Source of the DNA: Membranipora membranacea
Lineage: Eukaryota > Bryozoa > Gymnolaemata > Cheilostomatida > Membraniporidae
NCBI GenBank assembly: GCA_914767715.1
Contig: OU612073.1
Span: 17,238,001-17,302,000, forward strand
Length of the DNA: 64,000 bases
Direction: 5' to 3'
Shown here: piece after piece, positions 23,189 through 38,100 of the stretch
How positions within the stretch are numbered: position 1 is the stretch's first letter
Layout of the letters: each line of letters opens with the position of its first letter
Notes under the pieces: generated by a model
The model's database searches: none
Told to the model about the DNA's origin: nothing
What the model saw: only the letters and a program-made list of their open reading frames with translations
Made by a program: the position numbers and the translations under genes

Positions 23189-26100
23189 GTAGGACTGAAG
23201 GATGTGTTGCAAAATACCACAAAACCATCCATATCCCTTTGGTGAAACTGAACATCGTTTTTACTATGAGTGTAATTTCGCCTTTTTTGCTGGATTTGCT
23301 GGATATCAGTCATATTTGTGGGATATTGCCAAAAAAGTTTTGGTGTCTTTGATCCTCGTGCATTTATAATTTCCATCGACTTACCGCCGAATACCGGAAC
23401 TCTCTTTGATGATTAAAATAGACTTGGCAGAGAGGGGTGGGGGGAGGATGACTGTGGTTAATAAAGTACATGTGAATTGGGTAATATTTTGTTGAATATT
23501 CTGAGAAATTGTGATTTTTTATCTCTAGAATTGTAAACAACCACCTAGCCAGAGCTGTCAAATGACAATTTATGTATGTGACTCTGTTTTATCTTCGCAC
23601 TCTCAGCCCCTTACACTGTCAGTAAAACCTGTGAGTTACTCATTACTTTGAATATGTTTTGGCCAGCTTTCAAATCATCCAAATACTTTTCTTCAACTTA
23701 CTTCCACAGAGAAATGAGAAGAGAATTTGTCTGGCGCTGCGAGCACTTCAGATTGATTGAGTCTGATATGCTAGGGACACTATTCGCACCAGGGCATTCA
23801 CCTTGAGGAATTTTACGTGTATAAAGTCCTCTCACAAACAAACACATTTTTAGATGGAGGGCCCAAGGGGATGACACATAACCTATAAATCACGGAACCA
23901 CAGCCTTCATATGGGGGGCCTTGATACCTGAACTAATTAGCGAGGGGTCTATAAATGCCTGCCCGACTGCAGATATGGTAACATGACAGACAAAATATTG
24001 AACTTAACATGAAATTTGTTTTGTTGAATCAGAGATTTACCTTCCTGATATTGTGTAGAGTCCTTGAGTGTCACGGTCACACATACATTCCAAAAATATC
24101 ACTACACCACTTTAATTAGACCTTCCATCTAGTTTAAGTGCTCAAATGTTGCCCAGATTTTATGGTTGTAGCATTTCATTATGAATCACATTCCCAGCAT
24201 GATGAAAAATGTTTGGAATGTTGAATGCTAAGGCTACGATCAAACCGAGCTATGTTTGAGAACTTCAACTGTGATCAGCCTCAATTTTTATTTCTCAACC
24301 CAAGCTAGAAAGGACATCATACTGGCTCCTAAAGGTGCAACATGAACAAATGGTTATTCGAAATTATTAGAGCCTTGAGCGCTACCATTTCACCAAAAGC
24401 AATATCTGTGATCTGTTACCATCAATATACTTTTTGTTGACAGAACACTATAGTACTTATCCGTTAATATCACTGCTGTATTTTGATTACAGGGCCTCTC
24501 TAATCTCGATAACACATGCTTCTTTAACGCAGTCATGCAGAGCTTATCTCAAGTTAGAGAACTTAATCAGCTTCTCTCAGATAAGAGACAGGGGGAGATG
24601 ACTATTAAACCCGTCGAGGGGGACGATTCTACACTGTCAGCGGCGGCGTGTGATATACAGCTGAGCAGTGACTACGAGAGCAGCGGAGAGGAGGATAACG
24701 ATTGTCCTGATGAGCTGGTGAGTCATTGTCTTCTAAGGTGGGAAATTTTGTAGACAATGTGGTCCATTGGCAGGTATCATAACAATAACGTCCATACGGG
24801 GAAGGGTAACCTGGAGGGTCTTTCAATTAAAAACTGCCAAAATGGCAATCTGATTGCTGATTTAGGGAGTGAGGAAGACCTTCGATGAACCTATGATCTT
24901 GCCCAGAAAATGCTCACTCGTTGATGGAACTAGAAATTTTGAGTAAGCGATTTGGGAATGAAAATGTGTAATTGAAAGACAAAATGAGTGATAATTTTGA
25001 GTGATGTTATAGTGATAGTTTGCTTTATTAAAGCATCGCTCTTTCTAACTGAAAGGCCCCTGTGGTCATAGCGGATGACCCTCGAGGGTCATATTCTCTC
25101 ACTCGATCTTGTTTTGAGAACACACTACATGTTTTCACTAATTTAAGTTGATCCTTTCTATTTGGGTCTTTTTGAGTCTTTTTGAGTCTTGGGCAACCAT
25201 GGGATCTGGCCAAATTCACAATGCTTTAACATATAAATATACCAGTAAAAATTCAAAAAGAAAATTGTTTACGCCTTTGTTGCACTGACACCAGGCCTTC
25301 ATTCCTCAATTGTGTAATGGCTTTACACTTTGCAGTTTACAGGCAATTTGCGTAATTATTGTGGCTTTAGGGCTCAAAATTGTTGACCGTCTGAGGGCTT
25401 TTAATACCCGGTTACACTGTTTTTAAGAAATTTTTGCGTTAGATTTTGGTGTAAGCGGGCATGTCATGATTTCTTTGTACCAAGCCCTGGAGATGGGAAT
25501 ATCCTGTCTTCATGTAAAATACATTACTGAGTGCATGCTCCTTGGAAAAAACATTGATGTGAGGAAACCGTCAAAACATAAAAACAAGTAAAACGCTCTT
25601 CCTTGGTCATCCATTGTGTCAAAATGGATCGTTGCCAACTTTAACAGGATTTAGAGTGTTTATTTTGGATCTGCCAACTTTAGAGTTAGGGTGTGTAATG
25701 GGTAAAAAGGGCTTAATTCTTTGGTTGAAATAAATGTTTGGTACTATTACATCGAATTTTTTCTGGTGTTTGAACAGCGTTAACTGCTGCAAATTTAGAT
25801 AAGATTGTTTTCTAGCAGAAGTTTCAACACTATATGACACCTATTTCTCTAAACTGGATATAGTATATTTGAACCACTGCTACCACAGCTGGGCTTTGCC
25901 CAGCATATCCACCAGTAAAAAATTTAAATAGAGAGTTGTGGCATTAAAACCTTTAGCCAGTAGCTTTATATGGAGTTATTTGAGCCCTCTAAATGTGGGG
26001 AGTATCTTCTTCCCCAGCCATCCACCATTGGTGATGACACATGTTGACCCTGATCAATCAGAAGCCTTTAAAATCTAGCTGAGATCCAACATTTTTATTA

Positions 26101-29100
26101 GTGTTGGATTTCAGCTAGATTTTAAAGGCACCTGATTGGTCAGGGTCAACATGTGTCATCACAAATGGTGGATGGCTGGGGAAGAAGTTACTCCCTACAT
26201 TTAGAGAGCTCATATAGCTCCATGCGAAGCAACTGGCTAGATGTTTTGATGCCACAACTCTATAATGAAATTTTTGACTGGTGGCTCTGCTGGGCAAATC
26301 CCAGCTGTGTCAGCAGTGGTTCAAGTATAATCTGATGTCAAATGTTTAAAATAATTGCTAATATTTGTTTAATTGACTGACTTTTTTTTATTAAAATCTA
26401 CCTAATATTTCAGCATCCGTTGACAGTAAAACTCTGCTCCGAGAAAAGTTACGCAACACTAACAGATGCGCTGATAAAACTTCTCAGGGATATGACATCA
26501 GAGGAAGCGCGACACACCCTCAATCCTGGCGGCCTGTTCTCGCATATCTGTAGTAAGGTTCTCAGGTTCAAAGGTTACCAACAACAGGACAGTCATGAAC
26601 TACTCAGATATCTACTCGATGCCATGAAGAATGAAGAACAAAAGGTCTGTAATGTGTGACAGGGGGGGAGACTACATGGGGGCTATATAGAGGTGTGCGA
26701 AGGGACTACATAGGGGGTGTGTGATGGGGGAAGGGAGGAATAATACATGTGGGCGTGTGTGGTGGGGGAGGAGCTGACTACAACAGGAGGTATGTGTAAC
26801 AGGGTTCGACTGCAGAGGGGAGGCATTGAAACGTCGAAAAAAAAATCATGTCCACACTCAAAATCCTTTTCTCTAGCGCTGGTCAGTATAATTTAACATC
26901 GCTGCTATGTGTTTGGGATTTGTGAATACTTATGTGAGTTGGGTTCATTTTGGAGATAAAACTTATCAGCAGTTCACTGAACGTTCATCCCTGAATTTTC
27001 TTTGGAATCAGATTCTTCTTTAACTCATGGATATACTCCACCAATGGTATTTGAAATCTAAGTCAAACACAAAATATATGTTATTTTCTCATTTATATAT
27101 ACATACATACATACATATATATATATCCACACACTATTTTATTTGGCAGTTAATATCATCCTGGACGGATGTTTTTATAACATGCCATAGAAATTATGGC
27201 AAAATTGGGGGAAAAAGAAAACAAAACAGACATAGAGATAAAATGGTTGGCTGCAATGAAAAACATGTGGCAACATGATGTTATCAAAGTAATATTAAAT
27301 TCAATTCACTGAGTATTTGATATCTTCAGCCAAATACTAATAAAAAATACAGGAGATAGGCAAGAAACAATAAATAATGTTCAGGTAGGTGTATTCCGGG
27401 AATTAGATGGAGATGGCTCCACCTGTCTTCTTTGACTTAAAATGCGCAATCTAAAAATAGCCTCAAACTATTTCATGATATCATCTAAAAGTGCTGGATG
27501 AAGTTTTTGGTTGTAAGTACCTCACATTCTTGATGGAATTTTATTGATACAAAGCTTGTTACGATGGGGTCAGTTCTACATTGTGTCTGTCTTCATATTC
27601 TCATGCCAACACATAACTTCAGTGCTCATGCTGGTCTGGTTAAGGTGGTGGGAGGGGACTCTGGAAATAGCTATCGTAGACTCCTAATGAACTTTGTCTA
27701 AAAAGTATCTTTGACACACCAGCAACTTAACCATATTACATAATATAGTCATAATTGCCATATTTTATTTTTTTTAACGATTTTTTATGGCATAATTTAT
27801 ATTGATTAATATTATTTTCATATTCATTATTTTATAGTATTATTTGAATTTAAATTGATTTAAATAGATAATGATTATACTTTGTTTATGGTCTATATTT
27901 ATCGTTATATGCGGCACAAGGCGATATTCTCAGATAAAAACTAGGTGACATTAGAACTGTGTACCACCAGGTTGCCGGAAATTAACAGCAATTTCTTAGA
28001 AATGTAAAACTAATATGATTTTGTATGTTTGTATGTTTGCTCGAGTTGTGGTAGTTAAGAACTCGGTCGATGCTGGTTTTACCAGTAATTTGTCTATGTT
28101 CTGAGAATTCCGGTGGTGAAAATTCCAATTATTGCCATGATCTAAGAACTGTGTGAAAGAATATCGACTTTCGAAAGAATATCGAACATTCGACTTTGTG
28201 ATTTGCCTGATAGTATATCCTAGAACAAGTTTAATCCAATTGCCTGCATTCCTGTTGCTCCCTTCCACTGGTCACGCCGCAGTCAAAGTTGCTGTGTCTG
28301 ATTTTACACTTATTTCTAGAATAAGATGTATCCAATTATTTGTCATCATGTGTTTATTGTGTGTTTTGTTTTAGAGAATTCAGTCTGGAATCTTGAGCAC
28401 ATTTAACTACAAAAGCCTGGATGAGTCTGCGAAGAAGGAATGCGCTCCTCAGATCAAACTGTATGGACAGCACGCTAAGCACACTACTGTAGACTCGCTG
28501 TTTGGTGGTCATCTACTCAGCTCTGTACAGTGTAATGAATGTCATAAGGTATGCTCAAATCTGAACTCATACTTTTTTCTAATTTTAATCCCATATACCC
28601 ACCAACCACAGATTTTGGGCACCCTTGGAAATAATTTGCTGGCCAGCCAGCGTAGGAGGCTGGTATTTTGTTTTTCAGACAGTGCAGCAGCACAGCCTAT
28701 GCCCAGCAATTCCAAATTATGGCATTAGGTTATGTACTGTGCTATTTTTTGAGGACGTCATATTTGACACACCCCGATCAAGCCCCAGTGTGAAAGCTCT
28801 ATTATATATTAGCTCTGGTTCACACGGCGCAGCACAAGCACAGCCTATGTTAGTTGATATAGGCATCACAGGTGCTGTTGTTACAATTTGGTTGGGAGGG
28901 CAGGGTCATGGGCTATCGTCATATCGTCACCAAATATAAAAAGTTGGCTCACATACTGATATTACGTAAATAATGGTTTCCAAGGTGGTTGAAACTTGGA
29001 GTAACATTAGATCTGACTTGGTGACATGATGCTTGGGAATAATGCTTTTGAAATCCACAACAATTCTAGATAAAATAAATCTAATGAGGAAAACACCCAA

Positions 29101-32100
29101 GACAGGTTATGTGTCAACCATTCCAAATTTTTTTCTTCTTGAAATCTCATGCAAACCAAAAACATTTTGACCAACAATCAAGTATCACTGCAGAATGTGC
29201 ACCTGTAAACTTTCAAACGAAGGAAAAAATTCACCTGGTATTTTGCCCAGCTGGGCACTTTAAATAAAGTGCACCGCTGTTCTGCGAAATGCTCTACATG
29301 TGTGCGATCAGGATAGGTTAGGATCTGTTAGGATTGGTGTGTAATGTTTTCTTACCTGTGACCTTCTGTGATTACCCACCCACAGATTAATGTGGGTATC
29401 GAAAGATGTAGCCTCATATCCTGCAAAAAGTTGCTGGTCGTGTGATAATGTTATTGGCAGTTGCCAGAGAACTTGGTTCTGAGGCTTTGAGGATAATTTA
29501 AAGTTTATCTAGGCAACCCTCTGCTCCATATATTTTCAATAAAAGTAAATAAGTGTTTGTTTTGCTAAAAATGACTGGGGTCATCGAATGGTAAACACAA
29601 AACACCATTGCACTTTGTATCAATTCTAAATGCATGTTACATAACTTGACTTTCCAACGCTTGCCAAATTTAGCAACTTTTCCTTCTGTTTATGCTGGCA
29701 GTCACAGTATAACTTGCTAAAGGAAAAACTATAGCAAGCAGTCAAAATATAAAACTGGATAAAATTTATGGGCAATCTGAGAACTGTTCGATTTTATTCA
29801 TTGTGAGTAAAGCAATTACTGTGACCATTTCCTCTCTTTACATTTCCTTAAGCCTCTACTTTCATCTTTATATTTAACTTGCAGGCATCACAGATATTTG
29901 AGCCTTTCCTAGACTTATCCCTCCCCATATATGAAGAGAAGACGAGACACATAGCCCGCAAAGGTTCACGCTCTACTGCAGACGGCAATGATGACTTTAT
30001 ACCTGCTGAGGAACGAAATGGGCCAAGCAAACACCAGCAGAAAAAAGCTGCAAAAGCAACCCGCAGAAATGTAAGATTCAAATGATAGCAATGCATGATC
30101 ATCTCATGCACTTATACAGAATTGCGTAAAGTACTTATATGGTGATTGAATACCCACTAAATTTTGTTTGATAAATACACTGTCTAGGTAGGAACAGCGA
30201 GGTTAGTAGAAGTTGTCTTCTCTTTTAATTTGAACCATATAATAATATTATAAATATAATATTGTAATGCGTCAATGACTCTGAACTATCATGTACACAA
30301 TATATTATCCGAATTAGGAAAGTTTTGTCGATCTGCTGGTAGCGATAATTGGTAATGATATTCTGACTTGTTTTCCAACAAACCATGATAAATATTTCAG
30401 AATGACTTTTTAGTTATTGTGTAATACGTGTCTTGATACGTTCGGCTGTAAAGTACAAGGCTCATTTCTCGGAAATACCACAACTGGCGTGACTAGTGAC
30501 ATATTCTGAACAATATCAAGCTCATCTGAACTATATCAATGCCCATCATCTATACTTCCTCATCTAAGCTTGTTTTTATAAATATTTTGCAGAAAAAGCT
30601 TAAGAATCATGTCATATCCAAGCAGGATGAGGTGCCTGAGAACTCAGCCGAAAACAATGCTGGTGTTGAGGGTGGTACTTCAACCGAGCCTGGTACAGAG
30701 ACCCAAGCTACAGAACCAATCTCTGAAGCTACAGGTCTGCCTTCATGAAACTACGTAGATCCCTGTCTTAAAATATAATAATTTTCTGCCTAGTTTCATC
30801 ATTGCAAGATCTTTATATATATGCCAGATTGTCAATATTGACAATATTGTCATGACGTTGTCCCCGGTGAATTGCAATATCTCTCAAAGTCCTTTTCCGC
30901 ACCAATAGTTAATCCATAGACAAGCTGTGTGCTAATCTCATAGCTGACACATATTGTTGCAGTATTTATATGATGCACTTTTATGTCATTATAACGCTTC
31001 ACAAGTTACTTCACAATTTAATATGTTTATTTTAGTTTGCATACCTGTCGATGATGGCGACGTCAAGTCGATGACATCATCAGCAGATAAGGGTCAGCTT
31101 TCCGACAGCGGCTCCTCCTCAGTAAGATCACCATCATCTCCTAAATCTCCTAATAAGTCAGGATATAACAGCGACATCGAAGGTAAATCTCAGTATTAGT
31201 ACTAGGCTATTACCATAGCAGTGCAAAGCCTACCAAAGCCTTACATACAAAAATGCAAGAAACAGAAAGTCATACTTATCAGAAGATTGCGCATACCGCA
31301 TCCAAACATCATACTTTTATGCCGTGATCTCAGAATAGAAGTTTAATCTTGTTGTATCTGAACTGTAGAAATAAGCCTATGGGTTTGACCTTGGATTCTG
31401 AGAATCTCACTATGTTAGGCAAAGAATCTGACCTCAAAAGTATCTAAAACTATGCAGCCACAGAAAATATTTTGACGGTACCACGTCCGTATGGGCAAAA
31501 ACAATAAATATAAATATCGGTCAACACTCCATTGCGAATACTGCTGGGTTTCATAATTACAAAAATTGCAGTTGATAATCACTTTTTTCGCACAGACTGT
31601 CATCAGCATGACATTCACTGTATTATTACATATCTCCACTCTTTTTGTGATTTTCCCAAAATTCAATACGTCACTGCAACATTTACTTCTCAAGATATTG
31701 AGATAATCGGCAATGAGTTATACAGTTATCCCACACGAGCGAATAGTTTCAATCTATCCGGTGCTCAGGTTATGGGTCTCAGCAGTTGGAACTGAGTTCT
31801 GTACAAGATCATTTCAGTTTAAGCTATGTTAGGGTAGCGGAATCGGATGACCAAAAGCCTTTTTTATTTTTTTTTCCGCTTGTCCAATTACCTTTACAGT
31901 TCCCACAAGCTCCAGAGTTTGAATTTCCTCACTTGAAAACAGATGTTTTTTCCCATGCAAATTTACATAGTCGGTTTTCACATATTCACATTTTCACATT
32001 TGTACCTGAGTAGTGGTTAATGCACTGTCGGATTGTAACTTTGAGGTTCAAGAAGCTATGGGAAACAAGACCAGGTTCATACCGGTTTCACATTTTCACG

Positions 32101-35100
32101 TTTTTACCTGAGAAATGAATAATTTGCGGTCATAATTTAACCATAGGCCTAAGGTTTGAGAAACAGGATGACTTTGTCCATCATAACAATATGGGATATA
32201 TGTGGAGCTATGGTACACAAGACCAGGTTCATTCTTTATTTTCACATTTTCACATATCTACCTGAGAAATGATTAATGCGCTGTCAGAATGTAACTGTGG
32301 GGTTCTATAAACAGGATGACCTTGTATAACATGGGAAACATGTGGAGCAATGGGACACAAGACCAGATTAATATTCCTGACATTACCAGGCAACGCAGAT
32401 CCCTGGCTCCCTGGTCCTGTCAAATTCCATTTACAAATGATATAACTGCCACTCAAACGTATCAGGAACTATAGAGAACACTGTGGTTTTGGAATATGAT
32501 CTAAAGATGATACGCCCTGTGTGAGTTCCTTATCCATCATAATTTTACATAATGAGTATTATGGTGTTTTGGAAGAGATTGTCCAATAATACAGCTCATT
32601 GTAATGTTTGGCTCAATCCAAACATGAGAAAATATATCTTCCTTATACCAAGATAATTTTCATAATACTCTTCAGTACAGTAATTACAACCAAAGTTATT
32701 TATACCATCTGATCAGTAGAATTGATAAACAACTGCCCTCATGCATAACATAACATACCTACATACATACATGACTCAATGAGAGTATACAGATGGGATT
32801 GTTCAATTTCCTCCTCGTTTACTGATTCCTATAAATAATCTAGTAAATAAGCTTTGGTTGTCTTAAATTAGCACTTCCCAGTGCTAACTATTTTGACATT
32901 TTGCCGAGTTGCTTGCACTGCGATCATGTAGGCTGGGATCCACAATTGTACCCAGTATGATAATCAACAAAAGTTGCCCCAATTCAGAGGTCTGATTACC
33001 TAATACATGAACATGATTGTATGATTTTAAACTCTTCTCAACATCCCTTCCTGAGCTGAGTTTGGGGGGAGGTATTCCCAGTGGTACGTCACAAACAGCA
33101 ACCTGGACCATAGTCAATCCAATGAACTCCCTTTCATTGGTCAATCAAGAGACTTTACTGTATGCTGTAGTTGTATTCAATTATTGGTTACTTCTATGTA
33201 TTGCTGTTGTTTCCTCATCGATTAACTCGCTGTTTGTTACGTAAAACTCAGCAACGACACCATGCGGGTTATGTGCTTAGAGTTTTTAAATATGAAATAA
33301 CTCTATGGCTATGTGACAGGGCTAGGGGCAGTGTACGCTTATATGGAGAGTACTGGTCACATCTCAAGGTCTTGTATCAATGTCAGAGATGTATAAAGTA
33401 TAAATTAGTATCAGGAGTGTTTATAGCTATAGTCGTACACAACATGGTACCTCCCTCCCTTTGTCATATCCTCTATTCTAAGTACCTTGTATACCCTCAT
33501 CATAATGACACGGCCTTCAAGCACTTTTTCCTCTTTGGATAATCATTGGTGCCAAGAGCCTGTTATTCTGGTGTTGTTTTTTTCCTTCTCAAGCCTTGTT
33601 CAACAGAAATACGATGACACATAATTATAAAATCCTCATACCTGGTACTGCTGGCTTCCATTTGTTTCAAGGAATCTCATTCTATGCCATGTGTGCAATG
33701 ACCGCGTTCACCCATCAAGCTAGACATGTGTAGTTAACAAGCAAAATACCGTGGTGCCTTTTCTCGACCCTTGTTAGGCCCTTGGTACCTTTGATTACAA
33801 TAAAAATCGAAGCCCTGAGCAGTAAAAGATTTTTAATTGCCTCAAGTTGGATTCTCCTTTCCATTGAAATTGAGCAAGGTCACAAAAACGCTCATAGACC
33901 ATTAAGAGCACACAGAGAAGGGTTTAGATTGCTGCCACACGTCAGTATTGTGATCTTTTGTAGGACTTGGCCAAATTGAAAATCATAAGCCTCCGTATTA
34001 TGCATTTCAATGTACTAAATTTGCACAAAAACTCGGTAAATAATATAAAGTATCCAAGAAAACTACAATTATCTGTAACTTTTACTGAAAGTTTTCACAC
34101 TGTTCGCCGAGGGTTGTCTTTTCTTTACACATTAACCCGCACAGTGTAAGCTGATAATAAAAATGTTACAATATAATATAATGTTGAAGCGCCAAATAAA
34201 ATAGAGTATATTATATCATTGGGGAAACAGTCTATTGTAATTCAAAGAATCCTTCAAAATGTATGCATACACCAATAAAAACTTACTAAGCATATGTTCT
34301 TTAGAAATTAATATGCCTTCAGAATTTGATTTATATCAATGTCAGAAACAGAATCCTTGATAAAGTTCCAGAAATTTGTCAATAAATCTGGCATTAATTG
34401 AGATGGAAGAGCGTCAAATTTCCGATATTCTTTGCCAAACCCTGTCATTACACCAAGAGTCGCCCTGCCCTCCTAGTAACAGACTGTCTGTATAGTTTGA
34501 TACTAGACACAAAAAAAGCTACAGCTCGATGCTCTTAGCCTTAGTTCTACCGGCTTCATAACGTCCCGCTTTTTTTATAGATTCAGAGCTGACTGGTGAG
34601 GCTACTCTGATACCCTGTGTTGAGAAGGTAAGAATTGGAGCCACAGATTGTTGAATCGATTTTTTTTGCGGATATTCAAATTCTAACAGAATGATGTCAG
34701 GAGATGGCGTAATCACAAAAGTTGAAATGTTTGTATCAGTTAAATTAGTAGACATAAACATGATATAGTATATTAAGTTAGGATTGTAAGCCCTGGCTTC
34801 AGATTTCCTATATATTTGGTGGTTATAGACAGGTTAGCTTTGATCAATGAGTAGATAACTCCACATTGTATCACCGAAAGTGTTCACCGTCTGTTTTGTT
34901 TTATAGCTTAAGATAGTTGAAAATACCCGATCTCCTAAAATACAAGATGCGATAGACACGTCCTTGACCCCACTCTCAGGTAAACCTACCCGTGCTCCAC
35001 ATGACTGTAGCGTTCTGTCATCCCTCGGACAGTTTACCACTGCAGAGCTTCTCACAGGATCTAATAAGTTCGCCTGCTCATTCTGTAACAGGAAAGCTAA

Positions 35101-38100
35101 GAAACTTCACTCTTCCTCTAAAGGTTTGATGGTCTTCAAATTTAGTCATTTCAGTCTTGAATATTGCTCCAGCACTTCTTTGATGCACCTATTTGTTCAT
35201 TTACTGCCTGTAGGGTATATGGAGTAAGAGCATTCTACTCAACATCTCTGATATACAGTCTTGATCTTTGTGTTAGGAGAACTTTCAACGGTGTAAGAGC
35301 CGAGTAGGCTGAGTAGGATTGATCTAGATATTTTTTGCTTCGTGTGAACACTAACTCAACTCATTTCAAAGCTGCTGATTGAAGTTTTTATCAATAGCGG
35401 TGAACTGTCATGGTGCTGCTCTCAGACATAAGTTTAAGTCGATGGAAATTGTCTATAAAAGTTTTTTTTTTTTTGCAGAAAAGCCAAAGACTGTTTACAC
35501 AAACGCAAAGAAGCAGCTGATTATTTACAGTCCACCTGCCATTCTTACTTTGCATCTGAAGAGATTTCAACAGAATGGATATTCATTCAACAAAGTTAAC
35601 CGCCATGTGGACTTCAGTATGACATTAGACTTAGCTCCATACTGCTCAACATTATCGCAGGTAAATTGGGATGGGGAGGCACATGTGGAGCCCGGGTTAG
35701 GAGAATGGGGTTATGAGTTTGAACTTCATTTGTGTTCGGATCACTCTCCCTCATAGCTTCATAGACCTTAGCAGAATCGCTGTATGACGAAAGAGATGAG
35801 AGACACATTTGGACTGGATGGTTCAGAGATAGTGAAGTAAGGCATTGTGTTCTAGTAGCAGACAAAGTTGCAACTTAACATTCAAGACGATGTAGTGGTG
35901 TGTATGGTGTCTCCTTGCTACCAGTCATGTTGTACAAAGTTCAGATGCTGTCTACCTAGTGTTCTCTTTTTGATTATTCCCTACGCCATAAGAATGATTC
36001 AGATTACCGACACACGATGTTTACAAGCCAGATGATTCTCTGTGATGCGGTGATGCTGACTGAACCAGCATGCCTTGATACTATGACATGATGTATATTA
36101 TCTAATTATGTATACCCATTGTGTGCGCTTGTGTGTGTGTGGGTTTTATATCTCCTTCACTATTCTGACGGTAGAGTTGGCCTTCAGGGAAATGATTCTT
36201 CCTTGTACGCAGTTGTTAACCCACACATTCCTTATTTGTACACGATAATCATGCTGGTGGGACAACCAGATGACTCGCTATAGAGCCGGCGTATCTCAAT
36301 AAGGTGTATTTTGTACTTCCTTTGCAATTGTTAACAAGTTTTCAATTTTGGTTAGCAGATGTTGAGTTTCTGTTTTGCTTGAGCAAAGCATCGTCAACTA
36401 ACTTCTAGGTAAAACGTTTTAGAAGGCAATGTGAAAATTGACTTTGGATTGGTTTGTATTTCGTTTGACCTCGACTTTCAGTACACTCCAAAATCCCAAA
36501 GGATTGGCCGTACTAGGTTTATCTGTGACAGAAAATTTCTTGAGAAAGATGGATTCTTTCAGAAATTGCAATTAAACTATGTAAGATTATTTGTTATGAG
36601 GAACTTTGACGATGCGGGAAGAATTTATCTAACATCCAGTCCAATGGCTGGCAATGTTTTGCTCAATGGCTGGCAATGGCTCCTCAATATTTTGACAAAA
36701 AAATGATGGCACTGATGTGTTATTGTGATATCATGGCCTCATACATATAGCCCATACTGATGGCACTGTTACTGTAACCAAATGTAGGATTATCAACAAT
36801 TGAGATTACTGTTTATAATTTTTCTATTTCTATCCGTTGTAGGGAGTTGAAGCTGGGAAGACAAGTGTGAAGTATTTGTTATTCGCTGTAGTCGAACACA
36901 GCGGCCGTCTAAATAACGGACATTACACAGCATATGTGAGACAGCGATCATCTAACCCTAAAATCATCAAAATGCTCCAGGTAACCACAATATTAGTGCT
37001 AAAGGAAGATTAAACTTTAAGGTAACTACAAGATTAGTGTTAAAGATAGATTAAACTTACAGGTAGCTACAAGACTAAGGTTAAAGGTAGATTAAACTCT
37101 GAGGTTACTACAAGATAATTGTTCAAGATAGATTAAACTAAGGTAACCACGAGTTGACGGGACATACACAGTCATAAACCGATGTGCTCATTGTGTACTT
37201 TATCATTACTGCAAGTTGTATACTGTTGCCAATTAATTATTTTGAGCGGACAACTCCAGGAATTAGTTGTAAGTTTGTATCAATCAGTGATACTATTTTA
37301 TACATTTTTAAATAGATGTGATATGTTTTGTGTCATACTTGTAGCAGAAGGCACAGGAGACTTCATTCAAATAACTTAACCAGAATCGCGAACATTTTAT
37401 TTCTCTTATGTATCGATACCTTCTGTTCACTGGGGTGGGCTGTTGTCGGTGCAGCTTTGTGAGACACAACATAGTTCCGCCTCTCACACCAGTAGTCATA
37501 TGTAGTTCCCTATGGTGTCTGGTAATAAACGAGTTTTTTCTGTTTTAGAAATCCCTATACAATCGTAAACCCCTCACAGTTATATTAGAAAGATTCGGGG
37601 AGGTCGAGGAACAAAATCTCACAGCTGATAGGTGAGCTAATAATTACTAAGCTAAAATATGGCATAGTAGCATATAATGCAAATAAAAGAAAAGCAAGGG
37701 CTCAGCCAGATAGTCCGAAGGCTAGAGTGATGGCTGTGACGATTTTTGATGCAATTGATATGGACAGGTGACTCACGCCGAAGCCATCAGAGCAAGCGCA
37801 ATATTTGATCTGCTGATAAAGCCTTCATTTCCCAATATCTCAACACAGTAATTTTATACTGAGCCGCCACCTGTTTTTTCATAATGTTATATAGGGAGCT
37901 TGGCACAAAAGTATATCTATGATCAGTTTTACTTTTGGTAATATAAGCTAGATTCTATTATCAGCCTATATGATGTGAAAAAGACCCCTATGTATAACCT
38001 GTTTTTAAAAAACTGGGAGCCTTCCCACTCTACAGATATCAGTGTTAACCCTACTCTCAGCTGGCCATTTCTGTATATAATACTATTGTACATTTTGTCG

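Noticed and set aside
26115-26335. Opposed ORFs of about 60 codons in the USP intron
   Set aside because: They lie in the arms of the foldback element and mirror each other. No domain or splice support was found.
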